A stretch of 23,366 nucleotides of DNA from a virus. Made by a program: the position numbers and the translations under genes. Location: the IMG/VR virus record IMGVR_UViG_3300033153_002450, positions 1-23,366 of that record. One strand, given 5' to 3'. Shown here piece after piece: positions 22,930 to 23,366 of the stretch. Positions within the stretch are counted from its first letter, which is position 1. Each line of letters starts with the position of its first letter. The notes under the pieces are model-generated. The model had not been told where the DNA came from. It did no database searches and saw nothing but the letters and a program-made list of their open reading frames with translations.

Positions 22930-23022
22930 TAGCAACTAACTAGATAATACATTTGCAAGAGTTTTAAATAGTTATATAGAAATTATCCACTATGAGCATG
23001 TCTCAGGGAGTTAAACTCTAGT

Positions 23023-23045
23023 GACTACACCATATAGGTGTAGTC
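23023..23045 (-). terminator. 9-bp hairpin after the ssDNA-binding protein gene
   Basis: GACTACACC and GGTGTAGTC pair around ATATA, eight bases after the stop of the ssDNA-binding protein gene. The position suits a terminator or an RNA 3'-end stabiliser, but no U tract follows on the minus strand, so it may only attenuate or protect. Confidence 0.5.
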
Positions 23046-23052
23046 TAAGAAT

Positions 23053-23366
23053 TTAATATTCATCATCCTCTTCGATGTCATCAAAGTCATCAGCATCAGC
23101 AGTTTTACCACCGTCACCGAATGGCTCACCGTCTTTAACGAATTGAATACCAAGCAAGTTAGCATTAACACGCTTACCGTATTGGTTATTTTGACCCCAC
23201 ATGTCGATAATCGCATTTACGTAACAACCAGCATAGATAACTTCATCTTCTTCTACAAGAGGAGTTTTGTCACGATTGATTACAGTTGGTCTTTTGTTGT
23301 TACCAGCTTTCACCATCCACATACCTTCACAACCATCATACTCAGACTCATCACCGTCTTTAATAC
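23053..23366 (-). CDS. ssDNA-binding protein, DUF2815-like (5' end outside window)
   Basis: The frame is open to the window edge, so the start lies beyond 23366; 103 residues are visible with a gene order that makes it the most upstream replication gene here. The blocks DGDESEYDGCEGMWMVKAG, RPTVINRD, IYAGCYVNAIIDMW and YGKRVNANLLGIQFVKDGEP correspond to the DUF2815 family of phage single-strand binding proteins. The C-terminus is acidic and ends in an aromatic residue (DADDFDDIEEDDEY), like the tail of T7 gp2.5 that contacts polymerase and helicase. It likely coats single-stranded DNA during replication and recombination. Confidence 0.88.
   Translation of the reverse strand, partial: IKDGDESEYDGCEGMWMVKAGNNKRPTVINRDKTPLVEEDEVIYAGCYVNAIIDMWGQNNQYGKRVNANLLGIQFVKDGEPFGDGGKTADADDFDDIEEDDEY

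Larger units (their letters stand above)
22850..23052. promoter_or_regulatory. Non-coding region between ssDNA-binding protein and polymerase genes
   Basis: About 200 bases without a gene, unusual in this tight operon. It holds two strong inverted repeats (listed separately), an AT-rich centre (22940-22985) and TTATCCACT at 22983-22991, one base off the DnaA-box sequence TTATCCACA. No convincing -35/-10 pair was found on the minus strand. It may combine transcription control with an origin, both unproven. Confidence 0.4.

Noticed and set aside
22920-22965. Minus-strand promoter with TTGCAA as -35
   Set aside because: The hexamer 17 bases downstream (TTGCTA) is a poor -10, and other pairs in the region are no better.
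1-23366. tRNA genes, integrase or other lysogeny genes, T7-type phage promoters
   Set aside because: Looked for and not seen in the window; the gaps are too small for tRNAs and no repeated promoter-like sequence of about 20 bases was noticed ahead of several genes.

Overview
The window is a piece of a tailed bacteriophage genome. It is AT-rich, densely packed and shows no tRNA, integrase or host gene. The virion genes are of the T7 (podovirus) type: a tail nozzle protein like T7 gp12, three consecutive genes in the places and sizes of the internal virion proteins gp14, gp15 and gp16, and a small and large terminase pair like gp18 and gp19. The replication genes are not T7-like: a family B DNA polymerase with proofreading domain, an SNF2-type helicase locus, a VRR-NUC nuclease and a DUF2815-type single-strand binding protein. 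The host cannot be named from the sequence; fibre and terminase motifs fit phages of Gram-negative bacteria.

Plus strand, 1-15071: tail nozzle (cut by the window edge), tail fibre with two kinds of tandem peptide repeats, a fibre-associated DUF4376-like protein, then a compact lysis-like cassette (phospholipase A2-like protein, two tiny lipoproteins, a one-span membrane protein with coiled coils, a 20-residue polybasic peptide and an M15 peptidase). A second fibre or appendage protein follows, then a hairpin and an extended -10 promoter, the three internal virion proteins and the terminase. Most neighbours overlap or lie a few bases apart.

Minus strand, 23366-15111: replication and nucleotide-metabolism genes converging on the terminase. 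In transcription order these are the ssDNA-binding protein (cut by the edge), a 200-base non-coding stretch with two strong hairpins, a 192-residue hypothetical protein, DNA polymerase B, small proteins, a helicase locus interrupted by an HNH-AP2 endonuclease, a VRR-NUC nuclease, zinc-binding and ribbon-helix-helix small proteins, a protein related to the C-terminal domain of T7 gp1.7, several very small genes and dUTPase. Four short genes (47, 41, 49 and 32 residues) were identified by reading start codons and ribosome sites directly.

The most unusual region is 18038-19968. The helicase N-terminus occurs twice, in two diverged copies on either side of the HNH gene. The second copy runs out of frame in the ATP-binding loop at an exact CUU UGA C heptamer, the +1 frameshift site of the release factor 2 gene, and a second frame change deletes the start of helicase motif VI. 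A consensus sigma-70 promoter for the HNH gene begins exactly where the first helicase copy ends. This looks like an endonuclease invasion with recombination scars; decay is the likelier reading, but regulated frameshifting at the first site deserves a test.
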